Shown piece after piece: positions 12,047 to 21,539 of a stretch of DNA of 64,000 nt. Source of the stretch: Blattamonas nauphoetae (lineage: Eukaryota > Preaxostyla > Oxymonadida); NCBI GenBank assembly GCA_033064195.1, contig JARBJD010000037.1, positions 307,504-371,503 on the forward strand, given 5' to 3'. The position numbers and the translations under genes are program-made. The stretch's first letter is position 1. Every line of letters starts with the position of its first letter. The notes under the pieces are model-generated. The model made no database searches. It worked only from the letters and a program-made list of their open reading frames with translations, and was not told the DNA's origin.

Positions 12047-12642
12047 ATGACTGAAGCCCCTCTTCCCGAAGGATTCCACTTTAGAAAGTTACAAATTACC
12101 GACAAAACGGACTATCTCGAACTATTATCACATCTTACAACCGTTACTCCCATGACAGACGAGGAATGGAATTCAAGATTTGAAGAGATAAATTCTCTCC
12201 CTCACGTTTATTATATCTGTCTTGTGATCGAAACAACAACAAACAGAATCGCTAGTGCTGCTTCAATCTTTTTTGAAAGGAAATTTATCCACAACCGTGG
12301 AATTTGTGGGCACATTGAAGAAGTAGTCACTCACCCCGACTTTCGAAAGAAAGGCCTTGGTAAAGCTGTTGTATGCTCTTGATTCTCTCTCACATGATAG
12401 CCCCCTTTTTGATTTTATTCACTGTCTTTCATCTATCAAGTTCCTTCTTCGCCAAGCTTTTATCCTCATTTGCACCCTCCATTCTTCTCTCTCGTCCACA
12501 GATCACTCATTTGCTCAACATGGCACACGAGACTTATGGATGCTATAAGGTTCTTCTCTCGTGCAAAGAAGCTGTGAAACCATTCTATGAGAGTTGTGGA
12601 ATGGAACATCGCTCACAGACTATGATGAAATACTGGCTATAA
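12047..12642 (+). CDS. GNA1: Glucosamine 6-phosphate N-acetyltransferase
   Basis: Two exons joined across intron 12371-12501 give a protein of about 155 residues, the usual GNA1 length. The GNAT fold shows LPEGFHFRKLQITD at the start, then YYICLVIETTTNRIASAASIFFE, GHIEEVVTHPDFRKKGLGKAVV (the acetyl-CoA pyrophosphate-binding R/KKGLGK loop), CYKVLLSC and FYESCGM near the C-terminus. The enzyme makes N-acetylglucosamine 6-phosphate from glucosamine 6-phosphate and acetyl-CoA, feeding UDP-GlcNAc and hence GPI and N-glycan synthesis. PIG-L, which uses a GlcNAc-PI substrate, lies 4 kb downstream, but they are separate genes. The start at 12047 is chosen because it avoids overlap with the divergent neighbour. 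Confidence 0.9.
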
Positions 12643-12937
12643 TTTTTCTTCTCACATTTCGAGATTCCAACCTCAATGACTCCGGAATGCCCAACAGACA
12701 TCCATCAATGGATGGATCGTCAAGATATTAAGAATTCTGTGTTTCTCTTTTTGTCATAAAACCCTCATTGAATCCTTGCGTCGTCTGGACACTTCTCTCG
12801 TCCCTCATTCTCTCACTATTGTTCAAATTTGTTTGTATCATGTCCTCTAAACCTTTGTGTCTTCGCTTTTCATGAATCACAATTGCATTTGTGAGTAAAT
12901 TAAGAAAACTCAGAATCAACCCATCACAACTTCTTTC

Positions 12938-13924
12938 ATGGGACGAACCAAGGAAACTAAAGCAGATAGGAAAGGGAAAAAGGTTGTTGTGTTCAGTTCT
13001 CGGGGAATTGGTGCTAAATACCGATACTTAATGAAGGATTTACGTCTCATGCTCCCACACAGTCTCACAGAACCAAAAATGGAAAACAAGGACCAGCTCA
13101 AGACAATCAATGAAATATGTCAGCATCGTGGCTCCTCAGGATGCATTTTCTTCGAAATTCGGAAGAGAACTGATCTTTACATTTGGATGAGCGTCACTCC
13201 AAATGGACCTTGTGCAAAGTTTCAGGTCTACAATGTTCACACAATGCAGGAACTTCAATTAACTGGAAACCATATGCTCAACTCACGTCCTATTTTGTCT
13301 TTTGATGGGCATTTCGATGCTCTTCCACAACTGAAACTCCTAAAGGAACTTTTTACTCAAGTTTCCATTTTTCATTTTTCTTCACTGAATTCGTCTCCAG
13401 CTCTTTGCACCACCAACACAATCTCCAAAAGTTGTTCCTTATGTGGATCATATCTACTCTTTCTTCTATGCGGACGAGAAAATTTGGTTCAGACATTACC
13501 AAGTATTTTCTTCATATTTATGCGTGACTTATTGTCTTAGATTGTTGAAAAGCAAATCTCAAAGGAACTAGGCAAAACTGGAATTGAAATTACAGACGAT
13601 CCACAAGCAGAGGCGAAAGCAAGCGACGATCCAATTCTTGTCGAAATTGGACCTCGCTTCGTCCTCGACCCAATTAGAATTTTCTCAGAGAGTTTTAGTG
13701 GTGAAACTCTCTGGAAAAACGCACATTATGTAAGTCCAACTCAAGTATGTTCCATCTATTCACATCAATTGTTGCCATGTCTCTCCACACAGATTCGAGC
13801 CAAAGAAAAGGCTGCTAAAGGATTAAAATATGTGTCAAGACTTCGTAGTATGAATGAGCACCAGAGGAGGCAGAAAGAAAACAAAGTGGCACCTGATCCT
13901 GTTGATGAAATATTCATGGAATGA
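12938..13924 (+). CDS. BRX1: Ribosome biogenesis protein BRX1 (Brix domain)
   Basis: Four exons with GT-AG introns near 13361-13402, 13503-13540 and 13731-13793. The protein of about 275 residues starts with a basic segment (KADRKGKK), then SSRGIGAKYRYLMKDLRLMLPH, which is the Brix sigma-70-like start. It continues through NEICQHRGSSGCIFFE, LYIWMSVTPNGPCAKFQV, LPQLKLLKELF, YVDHIYSFFYADEKIWFRHY, EIGPRFVLDPIRIFSESF and a C-terminal basic tail. BRX1 acts in the nucleolus in early 60S subunit assembly, binding pre-25S rRNA with EBP2. The order and spacing of motifs match the family over its whole length. The C-terminus is shorter than in yeast. Confidence 0.93.
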
Positions 13925-14158
13925 TTGTTCTTGTCATCCCTTAAAGTTCTTGCTTTCAAGAGACAATCTCACTTCACGACAAATGAATACGTTTTGTGAT
14001 TTTTATCAACAGGCGAACCTCGTCCAGGCAGATTCCGAGTGAAATGGCTAGGAACCATCTTACTCAAAGAGAGCAACAATAATCTCATCAATCCCTGCAA
14101 CAATAGATCATACGCTTGTTGGCAAAGATCTTGATAAGCATGGACGGGACAATTTCCA

Positions 14159-15101
14159 TCAATGAGAGAGAGATATGAAAGATTCGCTGGAAGATATTGG
14201 TATTATGGATTTCTCCGTGACCTGGAGCAATAAAATTAGAGAGACGACAGACCGACGTTGCGGCTTTTCGACAGTGACTGACTGTTCGTATTCTTTGGTT
14301 TTATTGATTGCTGCAATTCGTTTTGCATGTTTCGGAGTTTGATCAATTATGTCTGATCTATTCTGGGCACGAAGCTGCTCAATCATGATTTCTGTATGGT
14401 TAACATCCATTGGATATGTTATTTTAATTCCATATTGAAGTTTGAGGACAGTCTGGAGATCTGAAACTTCCACAAGAGAGGAGCCCCGATTCTGTGCGAT
14501 GTCACATGCACCGCGCACAACAGACTCTAGAAAGGCTGTTCCTTCATGTGAGAGATACTTGATGACAGTTTCGTCGAGGAAGAGCGTTGGATCAATTTCC
14601 TGAACGAGTTTCTGGAGAAATGTTGATTGAATCATCTGGATACGGATGAAGGATGTGAAAAGAAGTAAATACATTGATATCACCTGATTGTTGAGTTGAA
14701 AGTTCAAGTGAAACTTTGGTGATTGTATCATTTGCATTTTGAACCATTTTCTCCTTGAAATAGAGAGAAAAAACAATAACATATTCAAAAGAAAGCAACA
14801 AATACCAAACATGTTGAGCTCGTAATTCTTGAAGCTGTTCAAGTGCTTGCTGTGGAGAGGAAAGTTGTGTAACACGAAGTTGGTGAACAGAGTATAGTAG
14901 GCTTCCTTCTGTCTGGTCAGTCATCAGACGATATTGCTCAGCAAGTTCTTGAAGTGAAGAAGGACTGATTTGTGACATGTTTTCCTCGAAATGCTTTTGT
15001 AATGATTCATAGAATATTGTCACATTGTTTTGAATAGTCAGCAAGAGGTTGTGAATTTGAGAGTCTAGGTCAAAGATTTGCGGTTGTGTTTGAAAATTCA
15101 T
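14159..15101 (-). CDS. TAF12: TFIID subunit TAF12-like (histone fold)
   Basis: Three exons give about 270 residues. The first ~120 residues form helices rich in Gln and Leu (LQKHFEENMSQISPSSLQEL and ALEQLQELRAQH). The histone fold follows: FLQKLVQEIDPTLFLDETVI, FLESVVRGACDIAQNRGS and LVEVSDLQTVLKLQYGI, which match TAF12, including the H3-like loop. The reading that keeps frame uses the 37-nt intron ending just before the second MIQS. A GCN5 gene lies 3-5 kb away; TAF12 occurs in both TFIID and SAGA, so both products could act in the same complex. The C-terminal ~60 residues are Lys/Arg-rich and unassigned. Confidence 0.78.
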
Positions 15102-15166
15102 GATAAAAAGGTGTTGTTTTCTTTGAAGGTATTAATTTTTGTTTGATCCAAGTTCGAACCATCGAA
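15102..15166. promoter_or_regulatory. 65-bp divergent intergenic region, TAF12-like and MOB1
   Basis: The minus-strand TAF12-like gene and the plus-strand MOB1 gene start 65 bases apart. The segment is A/T-rich with no recognised element. It must hold core promoter elements for both genes unless these lie inside coding sequence. Confidence 0.4.
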
Positions 15167-16012
15167 ATGTCTCGTTTTGGGAGTAGCAAGACCATCCGAC
15201 AGGTGAAAGGAGCCAAAATTGATGAACAACATCGACAAGAACTCTTAAAACATCTCAACACGACACTTTTGAGCGGAAACCTCAAAGAGGCTGTCGCACT
15301 CCCTGAAGGTGAAGATCAAAATGAGTGGCTTGCGGTAAACACTTTTGATTTCTTCAACCAAATTAACATGCTGTACGGCACGATCACAGAGTTCTGTACA
15401 AAGGATAGCTGTCCGATCATGAACGCTGGTCCAGCATACGAATTCCTCTGGGCAGATGGAAAGAAAGTCAAGAAACCTGTTGCTTTATCTGCTCCAGAAT
15501 ACATTGATGAACTCATGACGTGGGTGCAGGATCTTCTTGATGACGAAACTATGTTTCCTTCTCAAGATGGTATCTTCTTACGATATATGGTTGCCTATTC
15601 ATTATGTCTTGTGTTTTACGCAATCATCCCAACATCTTTTCATTTTGTTCTTGTTTCTCTCTCAGGAGTTCCATTCCCAAAGAGTTTTAAAGACACCGTG
15701 AAGACTATATACAAGAAACTCTTCCGTGTCTTTGCTCACATCTATCATGCCCACAATCAGAAAATTGTTCAGTTAGGTGAGGATGCTCACCTTAACACAT
15801 GCTTTAAACACTTTCTGTTTTTTGTGAAGGAGTTTGATCTTGTATCCAATTCCGACCTCGCCCCTCTGGAAGATCTTGTGAAAACATTTCTCTGTATGTG
15901 TTTCTCCTTTTTCAAAGATATTTCCAATGAATCTCTCCAGCTGACAAGTAAATTTATCGTATCCATCCAAATATTCAACACCTTCGCGCTTTTTTTTCCT
16001 TGTGTATTATAG
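15167..16012 (+). CDS. MOB1: MOB kinase activator 1
   Basis: The ATG at 15167 (MSRFGSSKTIRQVKG) is preferred over an in-frame ATG eight codons upstream, because MOB1 proteins normally begin this way. One intron near 15567-15665 is removed. Diagnostic motifs are TFDFFNQINMLYGTITEFC, CTKDSCPIMNAGPAYEFLW (zinc-binding Cys pair), GVPFPKSFKDTVKTIYKKLF and AHIYHAHNQKI with DAHLNTCFKHFLFFVKEFDL (zinc-binding His pair). MOB1 binds and activates NDR/LATS kinases in mitotic exit and cytokinesis. CDC14, also a mitotic-exit protein, is 17 kb away. The 3' end is uncertain: after LEDLVKTFL the frame reads on, and further small exons between 15960 and 16240 are possible. Confidence 0.92.
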   Translation: MSRFGSSKTIRQVKGAKIDEQHRQELLKHLNTTLLSGNLKEAVALPEGEDQNEWLAVNTFDFFNQINMLYGTITEFCTKDSCPIMNAGPAYEFLWADGKKVKKPVALSAPEYIDELMTWVQDLLDDETMFPSQDGIFLRYMVAYSLCLVFYAIIPTSFHFVLVSLSGVPFPKSFKDTVKTIYKKLFRVFAHIYHAHNQKIVQLGEDAHLNTCFKHFLFFVKEFDLVSNSDLAPLEDLVKTFLCMCFSFFKDISNESLQLTSKFIVSIQIFNTFALFFPCVL

Positions 16013-16682
16013 TAAGTTACATCCTCTTCAACTCCAATGACAAGCCCCAACGCATGTTATCCAGTCATTATTCTTGTTTCTCATCCCGTGTATTCCACCA
16101 TATTTATATTTCCTCGTTTTCTCAAGCTTCTGGAACAGACAGGGGTTCTAAGAGCAGACTGGCTGTTCTTCCAACAGGAGACGCCCCAGTTTTAAGTCGA
16201 TATGAATGGGTATGTTGTTTTGAGGCGGTAAAGTGTCTGTGATCATTTGTAACATCATTGACAAATGAAGAATCAGTCGAACTACAAAAATCTTCTTTCA
16301 ATTGAAGTGTGTGAAGAAATCTTGTTCGTTCAGATGGGTATATTCATCATTTCAGGCTGGAGGTTTGCCATGTTTCAAGATGGAGCTTCAGGGTCTTTAG
16401 AAAGGTCATTTTGGATTGAAGTGGGGAGAGATGAATATAGCATTTGGAGTCCATTCATCAGAACTGATTGCTTTGTTGGATCACGATTCATTTCCTAGAA
16501 GAGATGGAGATGAGTAGATCACGATGAACAGACATCAACAAAAGATTCTGGGAATCCAACTGTCGATACGATGTTTCTAATAAACAACGCTTCATCAGCC
16601 CTAAGTTCAAAATGGTCGTTTATACAGTTTTCAGTGGAAGAGGATGTCATGTATTTTCTGAGGGCTTGATCTCATCAACACC
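16013..16682. other. Region of doubtful coding content after MOB1
   Basis: A candidate intron ends at about 16011, and an open stretch follows (VSYILFNSNDKPQ, then GTDRGSKSRLAVLPTGDAP near 16135-16195). These may be C-terminal MOB1 exons or non-coding sequence. Nothing recognisable lies between 16260 and the PIG-L start. Confidence 0.3.
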
Positions 16683-17588
16683 ATGAGAAAACTCCGCCAA
16701 ACATGTTCAATAATTTTAGTGCTGATCATACCTCTCCTCTTTTTCTTCATGTATCAGCTCATTCATGATGAGAGCATTGATCAGCGCTCCAATTTACCGT
16801 TGGAGATGTTTGGAGATAAAGTCCTCATCGCTACAGCTCACCCAGATGATGAATCCGCCTTCTTTTCTCCTACAATCCGTCTTTTAAAAGACTCCAATCG
16901 AACTGTTGGATTACTCTCCCTTTCACTTGGTGAAGCATGCGATGGGCCTCACAATATCTCTTTAGCTAAAATTCGTCTTGGTGAACTTCAATCTGCCTGC
17001 AACACTTTTGGCATCCCAAAGAACTCAATTTTCATTGGACATACTGCATCTCAAAGTGATTCAATCAACACATCAGCGAACATTCTCCTCAACACTTTTC
17101 CTGATGGAAAACAGATGTCTTGGTCAAGTTTCCAGATTGCTCGAACACTTCAAAAAGTTTATCAACAATATCCATTCACATCCGTTCTCACCTTTGATTA
17201 CAAAGGTATTTCTGGTCACCCAAATCACATCGCTGTTCGAGTTGGTATCGAGGCATTCAGAACAGTCGAAAAATGGACTCGAAACAATACTCAGCGTCAT
17301 ATACGATATTTTGAACAAGTTACCAATTCACTATTCGAGCGTTTGCTTGGCCCTGTTCGATGGTTTGTCCCATGTTCATTGAGAGGAGTTCGGTCTCGCA
17401 TCTTCGGACAGTCCAAAGTCCCCTCAGAACATCCAATGGGCCGCCTGTTTCAGGTGTGTGGTGCAGATGGAAAGCCAACAAGAGAGGCAATGGCGCAGCA
17501 TCGGTCGCAACTCCGATTTCATCGCAGATGGCTCAATCGAATGTCTTTCTATTCGTATTCCAACGTCATCCGTGAAATCCACGATTGA
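16683..17588 (+). CDS. PIGL: N-acetylglucosaminyl-phosphatidylinositol de-N-acetylase
   Basis: A single-exon protein of 301 residues, slightly longer than the ~250 usual for the family. An N-terminal membrane anchor is present at about residues 9-27 (IILVLIIPLLFFFMYQLI). The LmbE/PIG-L domain shows TAHPDDESAFFSPTI (metal-binding HPDDE), SLSLGEACDGP, RLGELQSACNTFGI, FDYKGISGHPNHIAVRVG (second metal-binding HPNH) and, at the C-terminus, AMAQHRSQLRFHRRWLN, equivalent to the HRSQ motif of human PIG-L. The enzyme deacetylates GlcNAc-PI on the cytoplasmic face of the ER, the second step of GPI-anchor synthesis. All expected catalytic residues are present. Confidence 0.93.
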   Translation: MRKLRQTCSIILVLIIPLLFFFMYQLIHDESIDQRSNLPLEMFGDKVLIATAHPDDESAFFSPTIRLLKDSNRTVGLLSLSLGEACDGPHNISLAKIRLGELQSACNTFGIPKNSIFIGHTASQSDSINTSANILLNTFPDGKQMSWSSFQIARTLQKVYQQYPFTSVLTFDYKGISGHPNHIAVRVGIEAFRTVEKWTRNNTQRHIRYFEQVTNSLFERLLGPVRWFVPCSLRGVRSRIFGQSKVPSEHPMGRLFQVCGADGKPTREAMAQHRSQLRFHRRWLNRMSFYSYSNVIREIHD

Positions 17589-17929
17589 CATTCCGTCTAC
17601 AACTCATATTGGTACACTTGCTCATGGTTGCCCTGGTGATGTGATTCGAGAGTTGTGCCTCATCGATGAAAGACGAGACCCAATCACAACCGGACAAACT
17701 GACTCTTTCTGTCTGCTCTTCTCTGACAATGTTCATAACTCCACTCGAAGTTCGAATGGCCAAAGTTTCTTTGCTCTTTTTCATCCTTTGCCATTTCATC
17801 AAACAAATACCTCGATTCAAAAACGTTGTGAACTGTTTACTCGCCAAGAATAAAGCATTGCGAACTGTCGCAGTTCCTGTCCTGTTGCTGAAAGAAGAAC
17901 TCTGTGCCTTTTCTGTTTCTGAAGGTTGT
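17589..17929. other. Convergent intergenic region, PIG-L and GCN5
   Basis: About 340 bases between two converging stop codons. It is open in one plus frame, but that peptide has no recognisable features and overlaps the PIG-L 3' end, so I do not call a gene. Confidence 0.5.
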
Positions 17930-19822
17930 TTAAGTTGGAGGTGGCTGGCTTGTTTCATTTGGGTTTGTCGTCTTTGTTCTCAAAGCCTCATCTTCATCGC
18001 ATGTTGTGTCAAAGATGCCAACCTCACCTTCCTGCTGAGGCTCAAATGGAGGCCAGTCAGTTTCGATCCATTTTTGATTCACCCAGAGTATCAGTTCTTC
18101 GGCACATTTATGGAAAATAGTGTTGCTCTCATTGTAAAATTGCGCATTTTCGGCAATTCGGAGAAGATCAGCTCGGAATATCTCTGGACGGACGTAGTAT
18201 CGTTCAGTCTTCAGTCGACCTTTAATAACCGTCAGATCTGTGAGAAAACGAGAAAAATGAGGTGAAAATGTCAGAAGAGGAAGATGCACACCAATTGGGT
18301 TTCGGATCAAGTTGTAATAATCAGCAACTTCAGTTTCATCAACCGGCTCACGAAACGGCCAAACAATTTCTTCTGTTGTGATTAATTGATCGTAAAGTTG
18401 TGACATGAGCACATGACAGTGGGTAACGTAATTTCTGGAGGGAGGGGAATAATGTAAGCTTCGAGAGATAAGTTTTAAGATTTCTCGTGCAGATTTTCCT
18501 TCTGTGTCTTCGAAGAGGAGTTGGGTGGTTGGAGAGGAAGGTGGAGAAGCATAAGTTTCATCTTTCAACATTTCACTTGTTGACTCTGAGGTTGGGTTTA
18601 TGGTTGAATCGCCATTTCCAGGAGTTGGACGAGAAGGTCGGATTGGAATAATTTTGTCACCGAAGACCTTTTCTGGTTTTGCCGGAACAGTGACATCAAC
18701 TGCGTAATATGTCGCATTTTCATTGGGAGGAGGAGGGTTAGTGGCGTACACACGAGGAATGGAGCCATCGATGATTTCAGTCGAAACAACGACTGTCTTC
18801 TGAGGTCGTTGTGGAGGATCATATACTTTGTTGGCTTCAGAAATCTGAGAGAGTCGTTTGAGGAGGAGGGCACGTTGTCGATTGACCATTTCTGAAGATC
18901 GTAAGTAATGAATATTTGGGTTGATAATGCATTCCATCATTGTAGATTCATCATAGTCTTTGAGGTATCCTCCCCAGACAGACATTGGTGTTGTAATGGT
19001 TTCGGAAAACCCTTGCTTTTTGAAGTATTCCATGGCGAAGTTGTCGGCATAGGTGAGGAAGAACGTCAACCCTATTGAGCGAGCATATTCTTTAGCGTGG
19101 GCCATAATGCGATTTCCGTATCCTCGCACTTGTTCATTCATATCAACCGCACAAAATGCAATTTCACCAAGACCTATTTCGTGGAAGACACGCATTGTAA
19201 TACCTGCAACAACCTGAACCCGATTCTTAAGACACATGATAGAATGATGATTTCGATCAAAAACAAGTCTGGTGATGTACTCTCGTGGCATCTTTGGGAG
19301 TTGTCTTGAGAACAGATTTTTGAGGGCAACTAGGAGTACTAACGATTGTGGTGATCCTTCATGAGCCTTTGGATCGTACTCACTTAGTGTTTCTGGGAGG
19401 AGATGAGCTTGTTTATAAGCAGGATGTTCAAAAGAGAGAGATGGGCAAAGTTCGACTTGATTATCTTCTGGTCCCGATGATTGTTGTTTGTCGCAAAAGG
19501 ACTCCGGCTCCAGTTCAATTGGGTAGGTTGCATCATTTCGGCAGACAACAAAGCGAATAACTCCAGAAAGTTCTGAGATGACGAGTGCTCGTTCTCGTTG
19601 TGGGATCACTGGATTGAGTGCTGCATTAAATATGGAATTTGGCTCGAATGTGGGAGGAATGCGAGGGTAAAGAGCATGGTACGTCGGGTAGAATTCGAGG
19701 GAAGGGTTTTCATCTTCAGGATGGAATGGCTTTTGTGAGACGTAATTTGGGAGAGGCTTCGGATAATCTTGTTTGACAGGTTGAGTGGGTTCATTGAAAA
19801 TGAATTCCTCTTCTTTGTCCAT
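17930..19822 (-). CDS. GCN5: GCN5/PCAF-type histone acetyltransferase with bromodomain
   Basis: One intron, 18238-18291 (54 nt). It keeps the frame if unspliced, but removing it restores the bromodomain phrase NPIDLTVIKGRLK. The GNAT domain shows ITRLVFDRNHHSIMCLK, ITMRVFHEIGLGEIAFCAV (the Glu in GLGEI is the catalytic base), NEQVRGYGNRIMAHAKEYA (acetyl-CoA loop), FLTYADNFAMEYFKKQGFS and GYLKDYDESTMMECIINP. A Pro/Ser-rich linker of ~100 residues leads to the bromodomain: WPFREPVDETEVADYYNLI, FRADLLRIAENAQFYNE and IFHKCAEELILW. GCN5 acetylates histone H3 in SAGA/ADA complexes. The ~180 residues before the HAT domain lack a clear PCAF-N homology. Confidence 0.95.
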   Translation of the reverse strand: MDKEEEFIFNEPTQPVKQDYPKPLPNYVSQKPFHPEDENPSLEFYPTYHALYPRIPPTFEPNSIFNAALNPVIPQRERALVISELSGVIRFVVCRNDATYPIELEPESFCDKQQSSGPEDNQVELCPSLSFEHPAYKQAHLLPETLSEYDPKAHEGSPQSLVLLVALKNLFSRQLPKMPREYITRLVFDRNHHSIMCLKNRVQVVAGITMRVFHEIGLGEIAFCAVDMNEQVRGYGNRIMAHAKEYARSIGLTFFLTYADNFAMEYFKKQGFSETITTPMSVWGGYLKDYDESTMMECIINPNIHYLRSSEMVNRQRALLLKRLSQISEANKVYDPPQRPQKTVVVSTEIIDGSIPRVYATNPPPPNENATYYAVDVTVPAKPEKVFGDKIIPIRPSRPTPGNGDSTINPTSESTSEMLKDETYASPPSSPTTQLLFEDTEGKSAREILKLISRSLHYSPPSRNYVTHCHVLMSQLYDQLITTEEIVWPFREPVDETEVADYYNLIRNPIGVHLPLLTFSPHFSRFLTDLTVIKGRLKTERYYVRPEIFRADLLRIAENAQFYNESNTIFHKCAEELILWVNQKWIETDWPPFEPQQEGEVGIFDTTCDEDEALRTKTTNPNETSQPPPT

Positions 19823-19874
19823 GAATCAATCGTTGTGGGAGAATTAGTAAGATCATTCCCGACATTTTTAAATC

Positions 19875-21327
19875 ATGAAAAGTCTGTTTCACTCCTCTAC
19901 AATTTTTATCTCCCCCCATAGACACAGAAAGACTTCGGTCTTTTCTTCGAGTCATCTCGATTGTGATGACTTTCTCCTATTTGATCATTTCAATCGTCGG
20001 ACTTGTCGGAATCTTCACAATGAAAACAAACAAACAACTTCCCGTTGCTGTCCTCGTACTCGGATTACTGGGCGTTATGGTTAATTTTCTGGGATTTCTA
20101 GGAGTTCGTCGGACCACGGGAGGCACATCAAACACTGGAATCTTTCTCTCTGTATTCATTGGTGGATCCATCATACTGACAATTGTATTCTTATTAATTG
20201 GCATTGCATGCCTTTGTTTCATTCCGAGTGCCAATTATCTCCTCACTAAGACGAAAGAGGACATCAAGAAAACTGTCCCTCCTATCACAGGTTTGTCGAC
20301 AAATATATTCCGTCCATAACCTTTTTTCTCATTATTTATATGTTTTTCAGAACAACAACTCCAAAATCTCCCTGTTTGGATTAAATCCATCAAGAGCTAC
20401 TTCATTGCTGTTTCGGTCCTATGTTTCTTACTGAGCATCGCAAGCGGAGTTGAATCGGGATTTGTAAGCCGTTTTCTCGGAAATGAAAAAATGAAATCAG
20501 TGTGTATATTCTCTTTTTGGGTCATTGACATTCCCTCCTTCGTCTGTTGTGAATTCCCACGATAGTTCCTTCTCACAGCGGGGTCTCTCATTCTCGCACT
20601 CTTGGGTGGACTCGCCGCTTTCCTCCTGCTCGTATTCCGTCCGTCTTCCCTCACACTCGGAACTTTCAGTGTTTTCTCACCCAACGTCTTTGTTGTCGCA
20701 ATCGTCTTCTCCTTCCTCCTGGTGGCGGTCGGGGCTCTGGGGATTGTCTCAATCTGTTGCCTGAAAGAGGTGACCTGTCTCAAGTCAACGTACATTGTGT
20801 CATTGATTATCGTGGCGATCGCATTTGTGGTGGTCCTCATACTCAGCATTGTTGCTGCCACGGGTGTCAGCTCGAACGTTTCCACTTTCTGCGAAAAAGA
20901 ACAACCCCCCGCCATGAACGAGCTCCAGAAGGTCTGCACTGACATCATCCAGAATCTGAGGGAGAACAGATGTGGGATGCTCGAGCCGCCGTTGTCTGAT
21001 CAATGCAAAGGCACTGTCAACCTTCAGGAAGTGATTGACATTCACTCGTCCATGGTGCATGGATGGTGGATATTCTTGAGTATGCACTGTTGTTCGATCT
21101 CATTCCTTTTCGCAGTTTTGGTGAGCAGTGTTCTCCTCCTCTTCCTTGTCTTCATTCTCATCACACAATGTAGTGGATCCAGAAAGGTATGACACTCACT
21201 CTTCTCGCCTCACGTTTCTCAGCGATCGGTTTCACACACGCAAAGGCGAGCTTTGATGGAAGATGATGAAGACGACGACGTTGATCCAGACGAGGTCGGC
21301 ACGGACATGTCATTTTCTGACCAATGA
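19875..21327 (+). CDS. Eight-span tetraspanin-like membrane protein (tandem 4+4)
   Basis: The start at 19875 is followed by a 40-nt intron (19882-19921), giving MKNTERLRSFLRVISIVMTF. Further introns lie near 20291-20349, 20465-20565 and 21187-21221. Eight hydrophobic segments are seen: YLIISIVGLVGIF, VAVLVLGLLGVMVNFLGFLG, SIILTIVFLLIGIACLCF, YFIAVSVLCFLLSIAS, LILALLGGLAAFLLLVF, VFVVAIVFSFLLVAVGALG, YIVSLIIVAIAFVVVLILS and a final FAVLVSSVLLLFLVFIL. Each set of four has a short loop and then a long polar loop before the fourth segment, as in tetraspanins. The second long loop has four Cys, but the CCG motif is absent. A short acidic tail follows. Function unknown; tandem duplication is inferred. 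Confidence 0.65.
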
Positions 21328-21539
21328 ACCCCAACCATTATTTCACTCCTCATTTCTTCCCGTCTTCATTTCGACTCCATTCGGTAGAGGGACTTTCTCC
21401 GTTTTACTATAAATGAACGAAATTTGAATGAGATCCTCGAAAGAGATGAGTTGTCTAAAACGAATGGTCAACTCCAGAGACACCGACGCTACCAAAGTGC
21501 AAAAAGAATGGAGATTGGTCAGCGTTGGCATCATCTGTC
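21328..21539. other. Convergent intergenic region
   Basis: Short A/T-rich gap between the tetraspanin-like gene and the NOT4-like gene; nothing recognised. Confidence 0.5.

Noticed and set aside
17458-17853. Separate plus-strand gene overlapping the PIG-L end
   Set aside because: PIG-L is complete with its C-terminal HRSQ motif in another frame, and this peptide has no recognisable features.
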